NCBI GenBank assembly: GCA_019925095.2
Contig: CM034398.1
Coordinates: 12,911,001-12,975,000 of the forward strand
Direction of reading: 5' to 3'
Origin: Dendrolimus kikuchii
Taxonomy: Eukaryota; Arthropoda; Insecta; Lepidoptera; Lasiocampidae
DNA length: 64,000 nt
Translations under genes and position numbers: made by a program
Part shown: positions 44,762 to 59,109 of the stretch, one piece after another
How positions within the stretch are numbered: position 1 is the stretch's first letter
Layout of the letters: each line of letters begins with the position of its first letter
Notes under the pieces: model-generated
The model's input: only the letters and a program-made list of their open reading frames with translations
What the model was told of the DNA's origin: nothing
Database searches by the model: none

Positions 44762-45008
44762 TCTCTATAAATAAATATTATAAACGTGAAAGTTTGTAAG
44801 AATAGATGTATGGATGTATAGATATATGGATGTATGTTTGTTACTCTTTCACGCAAAAACTACTGAATGGATTTTGATGAAACTTTACGATAATATAGCT
44901 TACACATCAGAATAACACATAGGCTATAATTTATAAAGTTATAGTGTGAATTATCCAAAATATAACGAGTTTCCATCACCACGCGGGTGAAACCGCGGGC
45001 GCAGCTAG
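44762..45008 (+). mobile_element. Short Helitron, 247 bp
   Basis: A|TCTCTATAAATAAATATTAT start, a CTCTTTCACGCAAAAACTAC block, and a GAAACCGCGGGCGCAGCTAG|T end. The GC-rich 3' end CACGCGGGTGAAACCGCGG can fold (CGCGGGTG/ CCGCG), as expected near a Helitron 3' terminus. Confidence 0.75.
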
Positions 45009-45699
45009 TAAACAATATTTTTTTAGAAACAAAATATTCGCAAACGACGCCGCTTAGACACCTCTATTTTGGAAATACGACAGTCATATTCTTTTGAGGT
45101 CAATAATAGTCAGCCTTATTTATTATTTTATTTTTATTTTATTTTATTTAGATTTATTTAGGCTAGAGAATTTCATCATACCGAATCTAAAGTGAATAAG
45201 TCGCGGATCGTGACACATAACTCTGTCTGTAAAGTTATTATTGACTCCTACAAAGAGAGGGGTTGAAGTGCAAGGATCTTTGAAACAAAGGAAGTAACCG
45301 ATTTAATTTGCCACCAACCACTACTTTGTAGTCGCGCCTAATGTATTCCTTAAGATTAGTGTGAGAACCTACAGCTATTTGTAAACGGATTGTCTAGTGA
45401 AAATGTTGTTTCTTGTCTTGTTCTATATTATTTTACATTTTGAATAGCTCATTTGATTAAATAGTTGTTATATCTATTATATAATACAGATAATATTGTC
45501 TGTTCATATAATAAGAAAGATTTTGATAAATAAAGAAGCCGAAAAAATAAAATAGATATATGTATTTCATTTATATATAATGAGGGTATAGGGGTACAAA
45601 AGAATAAAAAAGAACCTAAAACTTATAACACAGTATTAATATTTCCTAAAGTAGAACTAGAGAAAAAGAATAAAAATTATTATTGTTGCACAATAGTGC

Positions 45700-45870
45700 A
45701 CACAGTACTGAAAATACACTTCTTCCATATAAACACAAATTATAATGTATAAAAAAAATAATTCTTAAAAAATATGTACAGTAGATTCACGACAATGAGG
45801 CTGGTAACTCAGCATAATGCTGTGCCAAGAGCTGATACAGCAATAATTTTCAGTTCCAACCTTCATCACG
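45700..45870 (+). repeat. Interspersed repeat G, copy 2
   Basis: TTCACGACAATGAGGCTGGT, AACTCAGCATAATGCTGTGC and ATTTTCAGTTCCAACCTTC match the 22.9-kb copy in order and orientation. Confidence 0.65.
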
Positions 45871-46529
45871 TTAGACACGACCCAAAGAAGTAAACGACTG
45901 TTTTCACCTTCACCCAGTTTATTTTGAATACAATACTAGTTGCAAAAATAATAAAACTAGCATATCCACATGGTTTGAATAAGATAATGTACATAGTTCT
46001 TTGGCAAAATTGCATTTTTGCGCGGTAGGGCACGTGCGACTTGAATTACGAGCCCGCTGCAACCCGGTTTATGACGATCGCTCGAAGTATTGGTTGCCGA
46101 TATCCAGATATTGGCTATACTGGTTTTACTCTTATTTTATTGCTAACGTCCGAAAAATACGCTTCACTCACCAACATAAAAACTTATTAGGGCGTAGCTT
46201 TCAAAACTAAGATTTTAACAAATATACTCAGACTTTCTTAGTATAAATGTTTAATTTTAATGTATTCAGAGACTCATGTTTCATTCAAAAAACATGTGTT
46301 TAAATTCTAGCCGAGAAGTATGCATCGTTTAGTTTTTCTTTTATTCCTATATCTTACTATAATGGTTCATTTGCGTTACCGTCGGTTCAGATGCCTTACC
46401 CTCAAATGCCTTTCGTCGTTCGTTTTCATTCGAACAGCCAGAAAGAGTAAATGAAATTTTAGATAGAAGAAAGTAAGTAAGAACGAAGATTTTATTAAAA
46501 CTACAATAATACCTATATCTACTTATATA

Positions 46530-46908
46530 TCTATAATATTATAAACATGCCGTGCTGTACATTGCAGCTTTTAATAAAAACAACGAATAGACTATAAATG
46601 ACGGAGAACACGATGTGATTTTTTTTAGATTTTGTTGCCTGTTTGTCTGTGATCAATGTGATTTTTGCACTGATCGATAGCAAATTTTATGTAATAAAAC
46701 GTGTGATATCTTTTATCCCGGGAATCTCGCGGGTATTTTCCGAAGAGTGGTTTGTAGTTGTTCGCGTGCATAAAAATTAGCTTATTCCGGCAAAGTTTTC
46801 ACTAAAACTATAAATTACATTCTTTTTTAAATGCTGTGGTACTTTGTGTCCCAGGAATCCTGCGGGAATTTTAAGTCTAGCGTGAACGAAATCGCGGGCA
46901 TATACTAG
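46530..46908 (+). mobile_element. Non-autonomous Helitron, family C, copy 2
   Basis: A|TCTATAATATTATAAACATG at the start and GCATATACTAG|T at the end, 379 bp, with the same internal blocks (TCGATAGCAAATTTTATG, CCGGGAATC). It lacks part of the first internal block. Confidence 0.78.
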
Positions 46909-47068
46909 TAGTCAGGAGAACAGAAAAATAAATGGAACCTACAATGGAAACTGCACTTAAATATAGAAAAACAAGAAAAATTTCTAAAACGAAAACCAAC
47001 TACGACAGATGTTTGAGAGTACGGCCTTAGTCCCGTCTTAACTATCGGACGCTGGAGTGCAAAAATCA

Positions 47069-47083
47069 CCCCCCCCCCCCCCC
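47069..47083 (+). repeat. Poly-C tract in a small inverted repeat
   Basis: Fifteen C's lie between GCTGGAG (47051-47057) and CTCCAG (47085-47090), which are inverse to each other. Confidence 0.9.
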
Positions 47084-47401
47084 GCTCCAGTAAAATAATA
47101 ACGATAATAAAATAACATAGTCAATTAGTTTGCATTCATTATAATTTCGGTTCGAGTTGCGATGATTAGGCAATTTTCAGGTAAAACAATTTTCAAAATT
47201 ATAATAGCAGATTATGCAAGGTAAGTATGTATGGACATACTAATATATAGAGCATATATATATATTACCATTAGCATAGCTACATACCTATAAATAAGCA
47301 TATTTACAGTACACAGTAAACAGTAACAGAAACACTCCACAATAGAATAAGTAAAGTAAAATAAGCATAAGTTATAAATATTGTGTAGTGGAACACTTAC
47401 A

Positions 47402-47590
47402 AGTCAATAGATGGCGCTGTGCAAAAATTGATGTCACAAACGTTTTCCGAAACATACAAAGAATATATACAACATTTCAACTATAACAGATGGGCCTAAG
47501 CCTGCTAAGCCGAGGACACTGGTCTCGCTGGAAGATCTTCCTTTGAGACGGAGGAGCATTCCATCTCGCTCCTTCAACCGGTAGGTCACC
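47402..47590 (+). repeat. Interspersed repeat H, copy 2
   Basis: CAATAGATGGCGCTGTGCAA, GGGCCTAAGCCTGC, CGCTGGAAGATCTTCCTTTG. Second copy of the 24.5-kb repeat in the same orientation. A separate shared block (GGCTTGCGCC...CTGCGCC...CACCCCTTGCA) occurs at 24070-24150 and 47795-47860. Confidence 0.75.
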
Positions 47591-47959
47591 CCCTTCCATT
47601 GTTATCATAATTTAAATAGAAATACCACAATACACACAAATAAACAATAAATGTCACACTTTTCAATACAATATACGAGGGTGTGTAACAACCAATATTT
47701 CAATCAAATGCAAAAGTAAAAAAAGGTGTACGGAGCTAGAACCCGTAGAGTTGTGTAACCTACGTTAAAAAAAATGTGTGGATACAAAGTCGTTGGCTTG
47801 CGCCCCCTAGTCTCTGCGCCTAAGTACAACGCACCCCTTGCACGCCCGGGCTAAGAGGGCGCTAAATCTGTTAAGTTTTAACATTAACTACTTGTATGGA
47901 GCTTATATCAAATTTGTATAGTAAAGCGAATGAACGATTGGTAAGATATAGGAACGGGC

Positions 47960-48030
47960 CACTAACCTGCATATTGTTACAATATCGACGTGCTGACAGT
48001 GAAGGCAAGTATCGTGATGAAACCTATAGA
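47960..48030 (+). repeat. SINE core fragment
   Basis: ACCTGCATATTGTTACAATA, then GTGCTGACAGTGAAGGCAAG and TATCGTGATGAAACCT match the body of the SINE at 50.9 kb. The tRNA head is missing. Confidence 0.6.
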
Positions 48031-48518
48031 TCAAGATAAACGAAGTCTGAAATTAAAACTTGAAAAGCCTGAACCCAACAGTGTTACTTCAAAGGCTTGT
48101 ATTATTATCGTATTTTAGATTACTTTATTTTTAGGGTTCCTTAAACAAGTAGATGTGGTGTAACCGCCCTCATTACCTAATAGCATCTTCAAAAAACACG
48201 CACTTGGTTAAGGCTTTATACGAGGTCTACAACGTAGATAAAACTTATAAATGTCTAAAATGCATTGACTGGCAAAAACATAGCAATGTAGTTTCCATTT
48301 TTGAAACAGAAAATAAAGTTGACAAGCCGCAGAATTGGATTGAAATTGTTATCAAGAGTAAGCCATTCAAATCCATGCTTTGAATGTACACCACCTGAAC
48401 TTTATCCGACAGAACCGCAGTTTTAATTTGACCGATGTGATTCAATTAACGGTAAAACCTGTATTCACCGAAGACATTAGTCATAAACCGTACACATGTA
48501 ATCAGACAATAATTATAA

Positions 48519-48776
48519 TCCTAACTAATATTATAAATGTACATGTGAGTTAATTTTTTTTGTGACGCCCTCGCATCATAACTACGCAACTTTTATGACG
48601 AAAATTTAACGAATATTTAACATACACTTTGATATAGGTACAGACAAGAACATAGGGTACCTTTCATCCAGAAAAAAAATAAACAAGTTCGACATTTCTA
48701 CGAAATATAAAATGCCCAATTCATGCCATACATAATATCCTTTTTTAATGCTAGCGAAGCCGCGGACTAAAGCTAA
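48519..48776 (+). mobile_element. Short Helitron-like element
   Basis: A|TCCTAACTAATATTATAAAT start, CGCCCTCGCATCATAACTAC in the body, and GCGAAGCCGCGGACTAAAGCTAA|T at the end (CTRR form). 258 bp, non-coding. Confidence 0.62.
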
Positions 48777-48856
48777 TGGGCTTATAAAAGCACTTAATGA
48801 TAACAACAGATAGATATGCATTTACATTTAGTTTTTACCCGACTACGGTTTGCAGT

Positions 48857-48949
48857 GAGGTGTGTAAGAATAAGCCTAAATGGCACTCTGTTGTTCGTGC
48901 CTACCCCGCAAGGGAACTGGCGTGAAGTTATGTATGTATATATGTATGT
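48857..48949 (+). mobile_element. 5'-truncated LINE family B insertion
   Basis: A 93-bp insert has the same C-terminal coding end (VVRAYPARELA) and an (ATGT)n tail. It is flanked by perfect ACGGTTTGCAGT duplications at 48845-48856 and 48950-48961. Confidence 0.9.
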
Positions 48950-49299
48950 ACGGTTTGCAGTAGATGTAGGTAGTACACGGTTGGGTTTAGCTGAAAGAAA
49001 GGGTTGTTCTTTTTGCTATTTTTTCTCCTTAGGTTATTTTGGTAGACTTATTTTTCAATCGTCAGATAAATGTTACTCATCGAAACAAATAAAAGAAAAA
49101 ACCAGCTGCCAGACCTCAAGACACTGTGAGCTCTTTCTGCGTACAACGGAACACAAACCAACTTGACTGATAATTACTTTTATTTTTCCTTCCACCCATT
49201 TTAATATTATATAAAATTATTAGAGCTAGGCATGTTTGCTGAAGAGTTTCTTGCGCCGCTTCTTCTCTTCAAGCCATAACATGTTGCGAAGCGGTAGTA

Positions 49300-49530
49300 A
49301 ATTGGATTAGGCTCCCATAGAGTAAATAATAACCATAAACAAAATTAAAATTAAATAATTAAAATTAACAAGTTAGCGGTAGGCTAAATAAAACTTTAAC
49401 AATACTCGTTGACACTTGACATCTTTGTCTTCCGTGATCACGGCCACTGAAAAGTGGCCGAAACGTCGGAAAAACCAAAATCAAATAAAATTACCGCGCT
49501 TAAAACCGTTAAAACGTAGTTTTATTACAA
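49300..49530 (+). repeat. Element E, right part
   Basis: Contains GGCTCCCATAGAGTAAATAA, GATCACGGCCACTGAAAAGT and GGCCGAAACGTCGG, then the terminal arm ACCGCGCTTAAAACCGTTAA. The left arm is absent. Confidence 0.7.
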
Positions 49531-50850
49531 ATAAAAGAAAACATGTTGTCCCTTATAAAAAAAAAGAAGATTACTTCACCCACAATAATAAATTACGACA
49601 ATTAGTGATTTGTCTCATGTGGGCTCTATTGTCAAGAAACACGTAACTTGACGTGCAAACGTCGAAAGTAAAATAAACGCTTGTATAAGGGCCTATTTTT
49701 CAATCATCACATAAAAGTTACCAGTTTAATGAATTATAGCCTGATTGAATCCAAAAGTAAAATCATTCAACTGTTTTATTCATACAGTTGACATTTTTAG
49801 TTTTTCCATGTCATACTTTATTCTGTGAATAACTTTTATCGGTTGATTAAAAATCTGCCCTTAATTATTTAGTTCAAAAACATTTAATCGAAATTCAAAT
49901 TACAACAATTATTATTTCTTACTTTTTCGCGTAGTCTTATTACAGTTTTTTAAAAAAAATATTTCTTCAAACATGGCTTTACAGGATTTGTATAATATTG
50001 ATAAGTATTCTTGAATAATTGATTGAAATTAAAATTAATATAGCTACGTTCATTTAAGTACGTGACAAAATTCTACTATATTCGTATCCTTACAAATACA
50101 TTAATGTAATTGTAAATTCCGTTACTTTTCTCTCTATAAAACTTCCATATAATTGCCAAAGACATAAATAAGCTTATTTAAAATAGTATTATACGCTTAG
50201 TTTTAGAAATAAAGTCTTAATCTAATACCTAGAAATTTCATACGAATTACGTTGCGGTCATGCCACTATCGCCGCTCGATAATTGCTTTAAATATCACGT
50301 GAAATGGACCCTTTAAAGGTTTCAGACGGAGTGACGTGGCAAATGTTATTACACGCAATTAACAAGCGGACTGACACCTCCCTTTCAGCGTTAAAGCCAT
50401 CATGGGGTCTTTAAATTTGATTATAAAATAGGATTATTGACTGTGCATTTAAATAAATAAATTAGAAAATGCCACATGTCAACGTACCTATACTACTTTC
50501 AGAGATAGTTTCACCGTGTTCTATCAGAACATCGCGTTAGAACTTGTTCAATATTCCTCTGTATTCGTAATTTGTAGGCGCAGTGCCGTGTCGCCAATTG
50601 AGCGTAATTTCCTGCGACTTCAAAATGGACATTCAGCGTTGGAATCACGTAGTTTAGAAGCGCGCTGAAGCTTTGACATTTTACATAAAAATGTCTCTTT
50701 GATTGCACATATATTTTTCTTACTTTCTTGTATAGTAAGCTAGTGAATCGAATCTAAAAAATTAAAACGCAGTGTATTTTTTCATATATTACACTAAACA
50801 ACTAAAAACCATTTACAACTTATTGATTTATAGATAGCAAAGAACACCTG

Positions 50851-51146
50851 TAAGCCGTGGTAGCGTAATAGCTAGTTGCACGCGTGCCAAATTCAAGGGG
50901 TGCGAGTTCGAATCCTAACCGGAACGCATGCACCAATAGGCAGTTTTCTGACCTAATGTGCATATTGTTATAATTACCATATGCTAACAACGGTGAAGAA
51001 AAACATCGTGATGAAACCTGCACATAGAAATAACCGTTGTGTCAAACTTGCCAAGCCGTCTTGAACATGCGTGGCAGGTGTACTATCTGATCCCCTATAT
51101 TGGGAGACCCCAGCTTAGCAACGGGACGTTTATGGGTTGCCATTAT
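50851..51146 (+). repeat. tRNA-derived SINE
   Basis: The head GCCGTGGTAGCGTAATAGCT resembles a pol III A box, and GAGTTCGAATCC at 50904-50915 is a near-perfect B box. The body ATTGTTATAATTACCATATG, then GTGAAGAAAAACATCGTGAT and GAAACCTGCAC, is a conserved SINE core. Pieces of that core occur at 38495-38560, 47960-48030 and 52320-52420. The end abuts the Helitron at 51160. Confidence 0.8.
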
Positions 51147-51159
51147 ATTTTATATAATA

Positions 51160-51592
51160 CTAGCTGACTTCGTATCGCCTCAGAATCAATAAATAAAAAA
51201 GCTGAATGATAATTGCAGAATGTTTCTATTTTTAGTAAAAAATTTGGTCAAACCTAAACCGGAACGAATATCAAACATTTGACATTCAAAACCAAAAAAT
51301 GAAAAAAAACTTCACTTTTAAATTTAATTTGATTTCTGAATGACTTTTAAATTTTATTGATTTCTAAACGACGGGACGAACATCAAATATTTAAGAGGTA
51401 GGAATAGTTTCTAAAGGAAAGCGAAATTGTTGTTTTTACTATATTCCAAGCATTTTTTTTCATATTTTCTCACCTTTTAAACCTTCCCTAAACTTCCACA
51501 AATAATTAAAAACCAAAATTGGCCAAATCAGTCCAGCCGTTTTCGAGTTAAAGCGAGACTAAGGAACAGCAATTGATTTTTATATATATAGA
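51160..51592 (-). mobile_element. Helitron-like element, minus strand
   Basis: On the minus strand it begins A|TCTATATATATAAAAATCAA, contains GGACTGATTTGGCCAATTTT, and ends GATACGAAGTCAGCTAG|T. 433 bp, non-coding. Confidence 0.62.
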
Positions 51593-52420
51593 TATGATAG
51601 TAAGTGGTTACTTTATAGAATATAAAGCGCTATAAACATTTAAACAATACACGAAAGAAGAAGTCGCTTCACCTCCCAATTAAAACGTGATATTAAATTA
51701 TGATGATATTAAAATATTCACAAAGCTACCGTAGTCAGGGCAATCTATCACAAAGTAGCCACCTCTCCTACCGATGAGGTTTCTAAAACTGTTTTCAACA
51801 AAAAACTTGTCAGTGCTTACAAGTTTAGAACAAAAGAGTTCCTCTTGAATTATAAATGAAAGAGTTTGGGTGGTTCAGGTTAAGTTTTTGTTTTCAAAGT
51901 CTTTGCTTTCGACGCGTTTCAATTCAGCAATATTTGCTCAAATAATGGTATTTTATTATATAAATAAACAGTATGACAAAAAGTAAGAATTTACGTATAG
52001 ACGCCAATTTTTTTATAAATCTTATTCAAACAGTTGGCCTATCTCTAAGATTACGAGTAGGTGTAAGATAAATTTAAAAGCCCTTTAAAAGCACGTCTAT
52101 TGAAAGTTCTAAAGAGATACAAGTAATGTCTGGCCTGATATCATACTACTAAAACTCGGGCAAGACCGTAGTCTGAAAAGATCTTTTCATAGTTTGTCTA
52201 AAACAAATCTGGAGCCATTTTAGCTAGAATGTCAAGCTTTTATGGCTTAGATGACTCAGATAAAAGTTGTAGTAGTTTATTGGCTAACAGACCCGCTTAA
52301 CTTAGATTAATGTGCATTCAATTCTTGGCCGCTGACCATGCACCGCTATTCTAACGTAACATGCACATTTTTACAATTACCACATACTAAAATACTAACC
52401 TAACTAACTACCACATACTA

Positions 52421-53700
52421 ATAGGTTGGGGAAAAAGTCTTTTCGCATATAGTATGTATGAACTTGTAATAAGATCTCTTTGGCTATACCATTTGTATCT
52501 GGCTGGTTTTGGTATCATTAAAAAGTTTTAATTTTAAAGAAGACAATTCCAAATTCAAATTACGAAAATGTGTGATTTTCATTTGTTTTTCTTATTGTTA
52601 AAATGAGTGAATCTAATGAAGAAATTCGATACGTTTTAAAATTTTACTACAAAAAAGGTAAAAATGCAACACAAGCCGCGAAAAAAATTTGTGATGTTTA
52701 TGGACCTAATGCAGTATCTGTGAGAGTAGCGCAAATTTGGTTTAAGCGTTTTCAATCCGGAAATGTTGATATCAAAGATGCACGTCGCTCTGGTCGCCCT
52801 GTTACGGACAAAATTGATGTCATTTTTGAAAAAGTGGAGCAAGATCGGCATATTAGTAGTTACGATGTAGCTGGAGAACTGGGAATTGACCATAAAACGG
52901 TTTTGGCGCATTTGAAAAAAGCTGGGTACACAAAAAAGCTCGATATTTGGGTGCCTCATGAGCTCACTGAAAGAAACCTAATGAACCGTGTACTTATTTG
53001 TGATTCTTTATTACGACGTAATGAAACCATTTTTAAAGAAGCTGATAACTGGTGATGAAAAGTGGATCACGTACGACAAGAACGTGCAAAAAAGATCGTG
53101 GTCAAAGGTCGGTCAGGCTTCACAGATTGTTGCGAAACCCAAGTTAACTCGCAACAAGGTGATGCAGTTTGTATGGTGGGATTGGAAGGGCATTATTCAT
53201 TATGAGCTGTTACCGCCAGGCATGACCATCGATTCTGAACTGTACTGCGAACAACTGATGAGATTAAAGCAAAAAGTTGAGAGAAAGCGGCCGGAATTAA
53301 TCAACAGAAGGGGGTATGGTTTTTCACCATGATAACGCTAGATCTCACACATCTTTAGCCACTCAGCAAAAATTACGAGAGTTTGGCTGGGAGGTGTTAA
53401 TACATCCGCCGTATAGTCCTGACCTTGCACCTTCAGCTTTTCACCTGTTTTGGTCTCTGCAGAATTCCTTAGGCAGTGTCAGGTTAACATCACGAGAGGA
53501 CTGCCAAAACCACTTGTCGCAGTTTTTTGATCAGAAGCTCCAAAATTTTTATAGCAATGGGATCACGTCCCTACCTACAAAATGTCAAAAAGTTATCCAA
53601 CAAAATGGCACCTACATACTTTAGTCAAATGTAAATAAAGTTTATAAAAAACCTTTTGAATTTTTATATAAAATGCGAAGAAACTTTTTCCCCAACCTAA
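52421..53700 (+). mobile_element. Mariner element, near full length (copy 1)
   Basis: The 1,280-bp element has terminal inverted repeats of the form (T/A)TAGGTTGGGGAAAAAGT and sits between TA dinucleotides at 52419-52420 and 53701-53702, the mariner target duplication. Size and ends fit the cecropia/mellifera subfamilies (Hsmar1-like). The left end begins ATAGG where the right end gives TTAGG. The transposase inside is broken (separate entry). It was probably inserted long enough ago to collect mutations but recently enough to keep both ends. Confidence 0.93.
52603..53624 (+). pseudogene. Mariner transposase, frameshifted and catalytically dead (copy 1)
   Basis: Residues 1-145 read openly as the N-terminal paired-like helix-turn-helix region with the linker motif SGRP. 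The frame is then broken twice. Around 53029 a 5-bp stretch present in the sister copy is missing. At about 53310-53315 a run of five G's, one more than the frame needs, shifts it again. The catalytic triad is of the DD34D type: first Asp in TGDEKW (about 53053) and second Asp in HHDNAR (about 53328). The third position, in the APS-x-FHLF motif at 53436-53438, is GCT (Ala) instead of Asp, exactly 34 residues after the second. The copy cannot encode an active enzyme. Confidence 0.92.
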
Positions 53701-54146
53701 TAAGAAGCTCAACCCCAGCTATTATAAGACATTTATGGACTGCCAATGGTAGACTGTTGTTTATCATTTGGAACTAAAGATAGATTGGGGAAGTCTGATG
53801 TTTTTTAACGCCAGGCAACAATCTACCTCGGTGCAGTAGCGACACCGTGGCGTAACTCTTATTTCTACTCATAGCTTGAAACAAAACATTAGATAAATAG
53901 TAAACCATGTTACACCTCTCCATTAAATTTACTACAACATTAACCATTAGATACTCCGTCGCTATTTAGCATATAGAAAGCGCTAGTAATGTTATTTTTT
54001 CAGAAGGTACAAACATTAAAATGCAAATGTTTTATCCACATATCGCGACACAAACTGCAAGTTCTTATGACGTAGTTCTATATTACATTATACTTTGTAA
54101 GCAGTACGTTAACGCAACACTGTATCACATTATAATAACTATTCTA

Positions 54147-54152
54147 TTTATT
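54147..54152 (-). terminator. Poly(A) signal of TTLL-C
   Basis: AATAAA on the minus strand, about 57 bases past the TTLL-C stop codon. It is the only canonical hexamer I noticed close to that end. Confidence 0.55.
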
Positions 54153-54208
54153 TTTCCACCATCTGTTAACCTTAATCATTAAATAAGATTACTTAACTTA
54201 AATCAACT

Positions 54209-56725
<2,517 letters not shown>

Positions 56726-56970
56726 TTTTTTTTATTTGAAAATGGTTACCGTCGCTTACAGACATTAGCAATACCAGGGCTGCTACCAATGTGCTGCTGG
56801 CCTCGAAGGAAAAACTGGAACCTGGTCACTGATGCCGAAACACAGCTCAAAGTTGTTATGGCGGCATACGGGAAAATATCCTACCACCTGACTGTGGGCT
56901 GCTCTGTCGCCTCTTACGACAGGCCGCCCGGCCGCACGAATTGTTATTCTTTTCCGTTCCTGCACAGAGA
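56726..56970 (-). repeat. Family A repeat, diverged copy
   Basis: Shorter and more diverged copy: GGTTACCGTCGC, CTGGAACCTGGTCACTGATG and CGACAGGCCGCCCGGCCGCA blocks are clear, while the middle CCATCCAGTCGGGC block is deleted. It ends at the usual CCTGCACAGA. Confidence 0.8.
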
Positions 56971-57344
56971 AAATCTATAATACTTGTACTTATGATAAAG
57001 GTCGTTAAACGACCCTTATATTATTAAATAACGTATTAATGAGGTATTACAAATGAAATATCAATTACAAATTATTGAACAAACTGGACATTGTGGACAG
57101 TGGACATTCTATTATTTTCACGTACTATGATTTATTTAACCATCCATACTTAGTAATAAATAAATAAATACGAAAGTAATTACTCTGTTTGTTTGTTACA
57201 TTTTCACGAAAACAGCTAAACATGTCATAATGTATGGCAAGGAGATAGGATGCAACTCAGTGAAAAGTAAAAGTAACAATCTTAAACATGATGAAATAGC
57301 AGTTTAGTTAATAATTCGATAAAAAATAAAGACACATGTTTTTC

Positions 57345-57530
57345 TACGGTTTGAAGCGCGGCAGTTATTTGATTTTTATTTTATTCCGACGAGTCGGCCA
57401 CTTTTCAGTAGTCGTGACCACGTAAGACAAAGACGTTAAGTCTCAATGACTAATGTTAAAGCTATTATTATTAAAACGTACTTTTAATTATGTGTACTAG
57501 TCGCGAAAACTTAAGAAAACACTTCATTCA
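57345..57530 (-). repeat. Element E, fragment
   Basis: Minus-strand fragment: GGTTTGAAGCGCGGCAGTTA and the CCGACGAGTCGGCCACTTTT block, ending near GTGTACTAGTCGCGAAAACT, which also follows the 44.2-kb copy. Confidence 0.65.
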
Positions 57531-57789
57531 GAAAATTAAAAAAATTGATGTATTATAAGTTTATGTTAACAGTTAACTAGTAAGTTTAAGTATAATTATG
57601 TCGTCTGTTATAAACAACTTTAGACGTAGTAGAGCCATACTGGAGTCAATATATTCATAACTCGTTAGAGTCGGCTTGATTGACGTGTCACCACGCTCCC
57701 ACAGAATCGGCGTGAAACTTTTAGTCTTGAGCACCTCCTTTCCATCTTCCTAATCCCATCGCCCTATTCTTTTCTTCTATCTCAGCCTC

Positions 57790-58290
57790 TCTACCCCATT
57801 CCTCTTTTATAATCACATTATCCCATCCCACGTGTCCTATCCCTCCTATCTCATTCCTTTTATCCCATCGCTCCTATCCCATTCCTTTCAACCCATCCCA
57901 CTTATCCCATCCATTTTATCCCATCCTACCTATACTATCTCACCTATCCCATTCCTTCCTATCCCATCCCTCTATCCCATTCTTTTTATCCCGTCCCAAT
58001 TCACCTAAACTATCCCACCTATGCCATTCCTTTCATCCCATCCCATCTACCCCATCCCTTTTATCCCATCCTACCTATCCTATCCCACCTATCCCATTCC
58101 TTCCTATCCCAGCCCTCTATCCCATCCCGCCTAACCCATTCCTTTTATTCCATCCCATCTACCCCAATCCTTTTATCCCGCCCTCCTATCCCATCCCCTT
58201 ATCCCGTCCCTTTTATCCCATCCTACATATCCTATCCCATTTATTTCATCCCATCCCATTCCTTTTAGCCCATCCTTCCTATCCTATCCT
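57790..58290 (+). repeat. Pyrimidine-rich degenerate tandem repeat
   Basis: Some 500 bp made of variants of TATCCCATCC(C/T) and CCTATCCCATTCCTTTTA, roughly 10- and 28-bp periods. It is strongly strand-asymmetric (almost no G). No gene. Confidence 0.88.
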
Positions 58291-59109
58291 ATAGCTACGC
58301 AATATAAAAGATAACATATACAATTATAAATACTCTAAAAACATAATGTAAAAAGATCTGATAACTATATCAGACTAGCTGACCCAAATTTATTGGTAAC
58401 AAGGAAAATTCATAAACGCAACGCTTGTTTTTTTATTTGTCAGAACAATTGTCTTGGAGTGAACATTTCTCTTTTTCGTAGGAGATAAGAGAAAAAAAAT
58501 TGTCGGACAGTTAAAAGGCCTGAGGCGACATTCCCGCAAACGACCGACAATATTTAACCGCATGTTTCGATGACCCAAACCGAGGGTCGGTAATAAAACA
58601 CTCATTCCCGACTTACCCGCCGCGGCATGATTTAATCAATGTTTGTTCCTTTTGCTACGTTCCCCGGTTCTCGTGCGACTTTGGATTTGTTTTGCACACT
58701 CTTAACATAATTTAATACATTATGCAATTACGTATGTACATATTCTTTAGCTTTCAATTTATATAGAACAACCCTTTAAATTGAATGAATGATGAAATAA
58801 AAACGCAACTGTGACGCTGAAACAGATATTTCTTCATTTGGTGCAAGGAGTTAAGAGAATATGAATTTTCATTTCAAGTTGTCTTGTTTTTAATTCGATT
58901 TACGTAATTCTTCTTTAGTCTGATGCGGAATAGTTTGGTCCCCTAAAAATTTAACATAGTTTGGCCAGGTAGTTTTCATTCTATGAACATTTTTTTATGA
59001 AAATTTTACGTTCCCGTTTTTTGGGACCTATATGTTTTAAGGCGCGTGGCACCTTTCGTAGGCTTACCCATAGCTAGATACTAAAAAGTAACATATAAAA
59101 AACTTCGTT

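Noticed and set aside
48153..48383. 76-residue frame with KCIDWQKHSNVVSIFE
   Set aside because: No family recognised and no supporting splice or promoter signal; AT-rich flanks. Left as chance, though a small exon cannot be excluded.
50851..50925. Functional tRNA gene
   Set aside because: A and B boxes are present but the cloverleaf arms do not pair, and the sequence continues into a SINE body.
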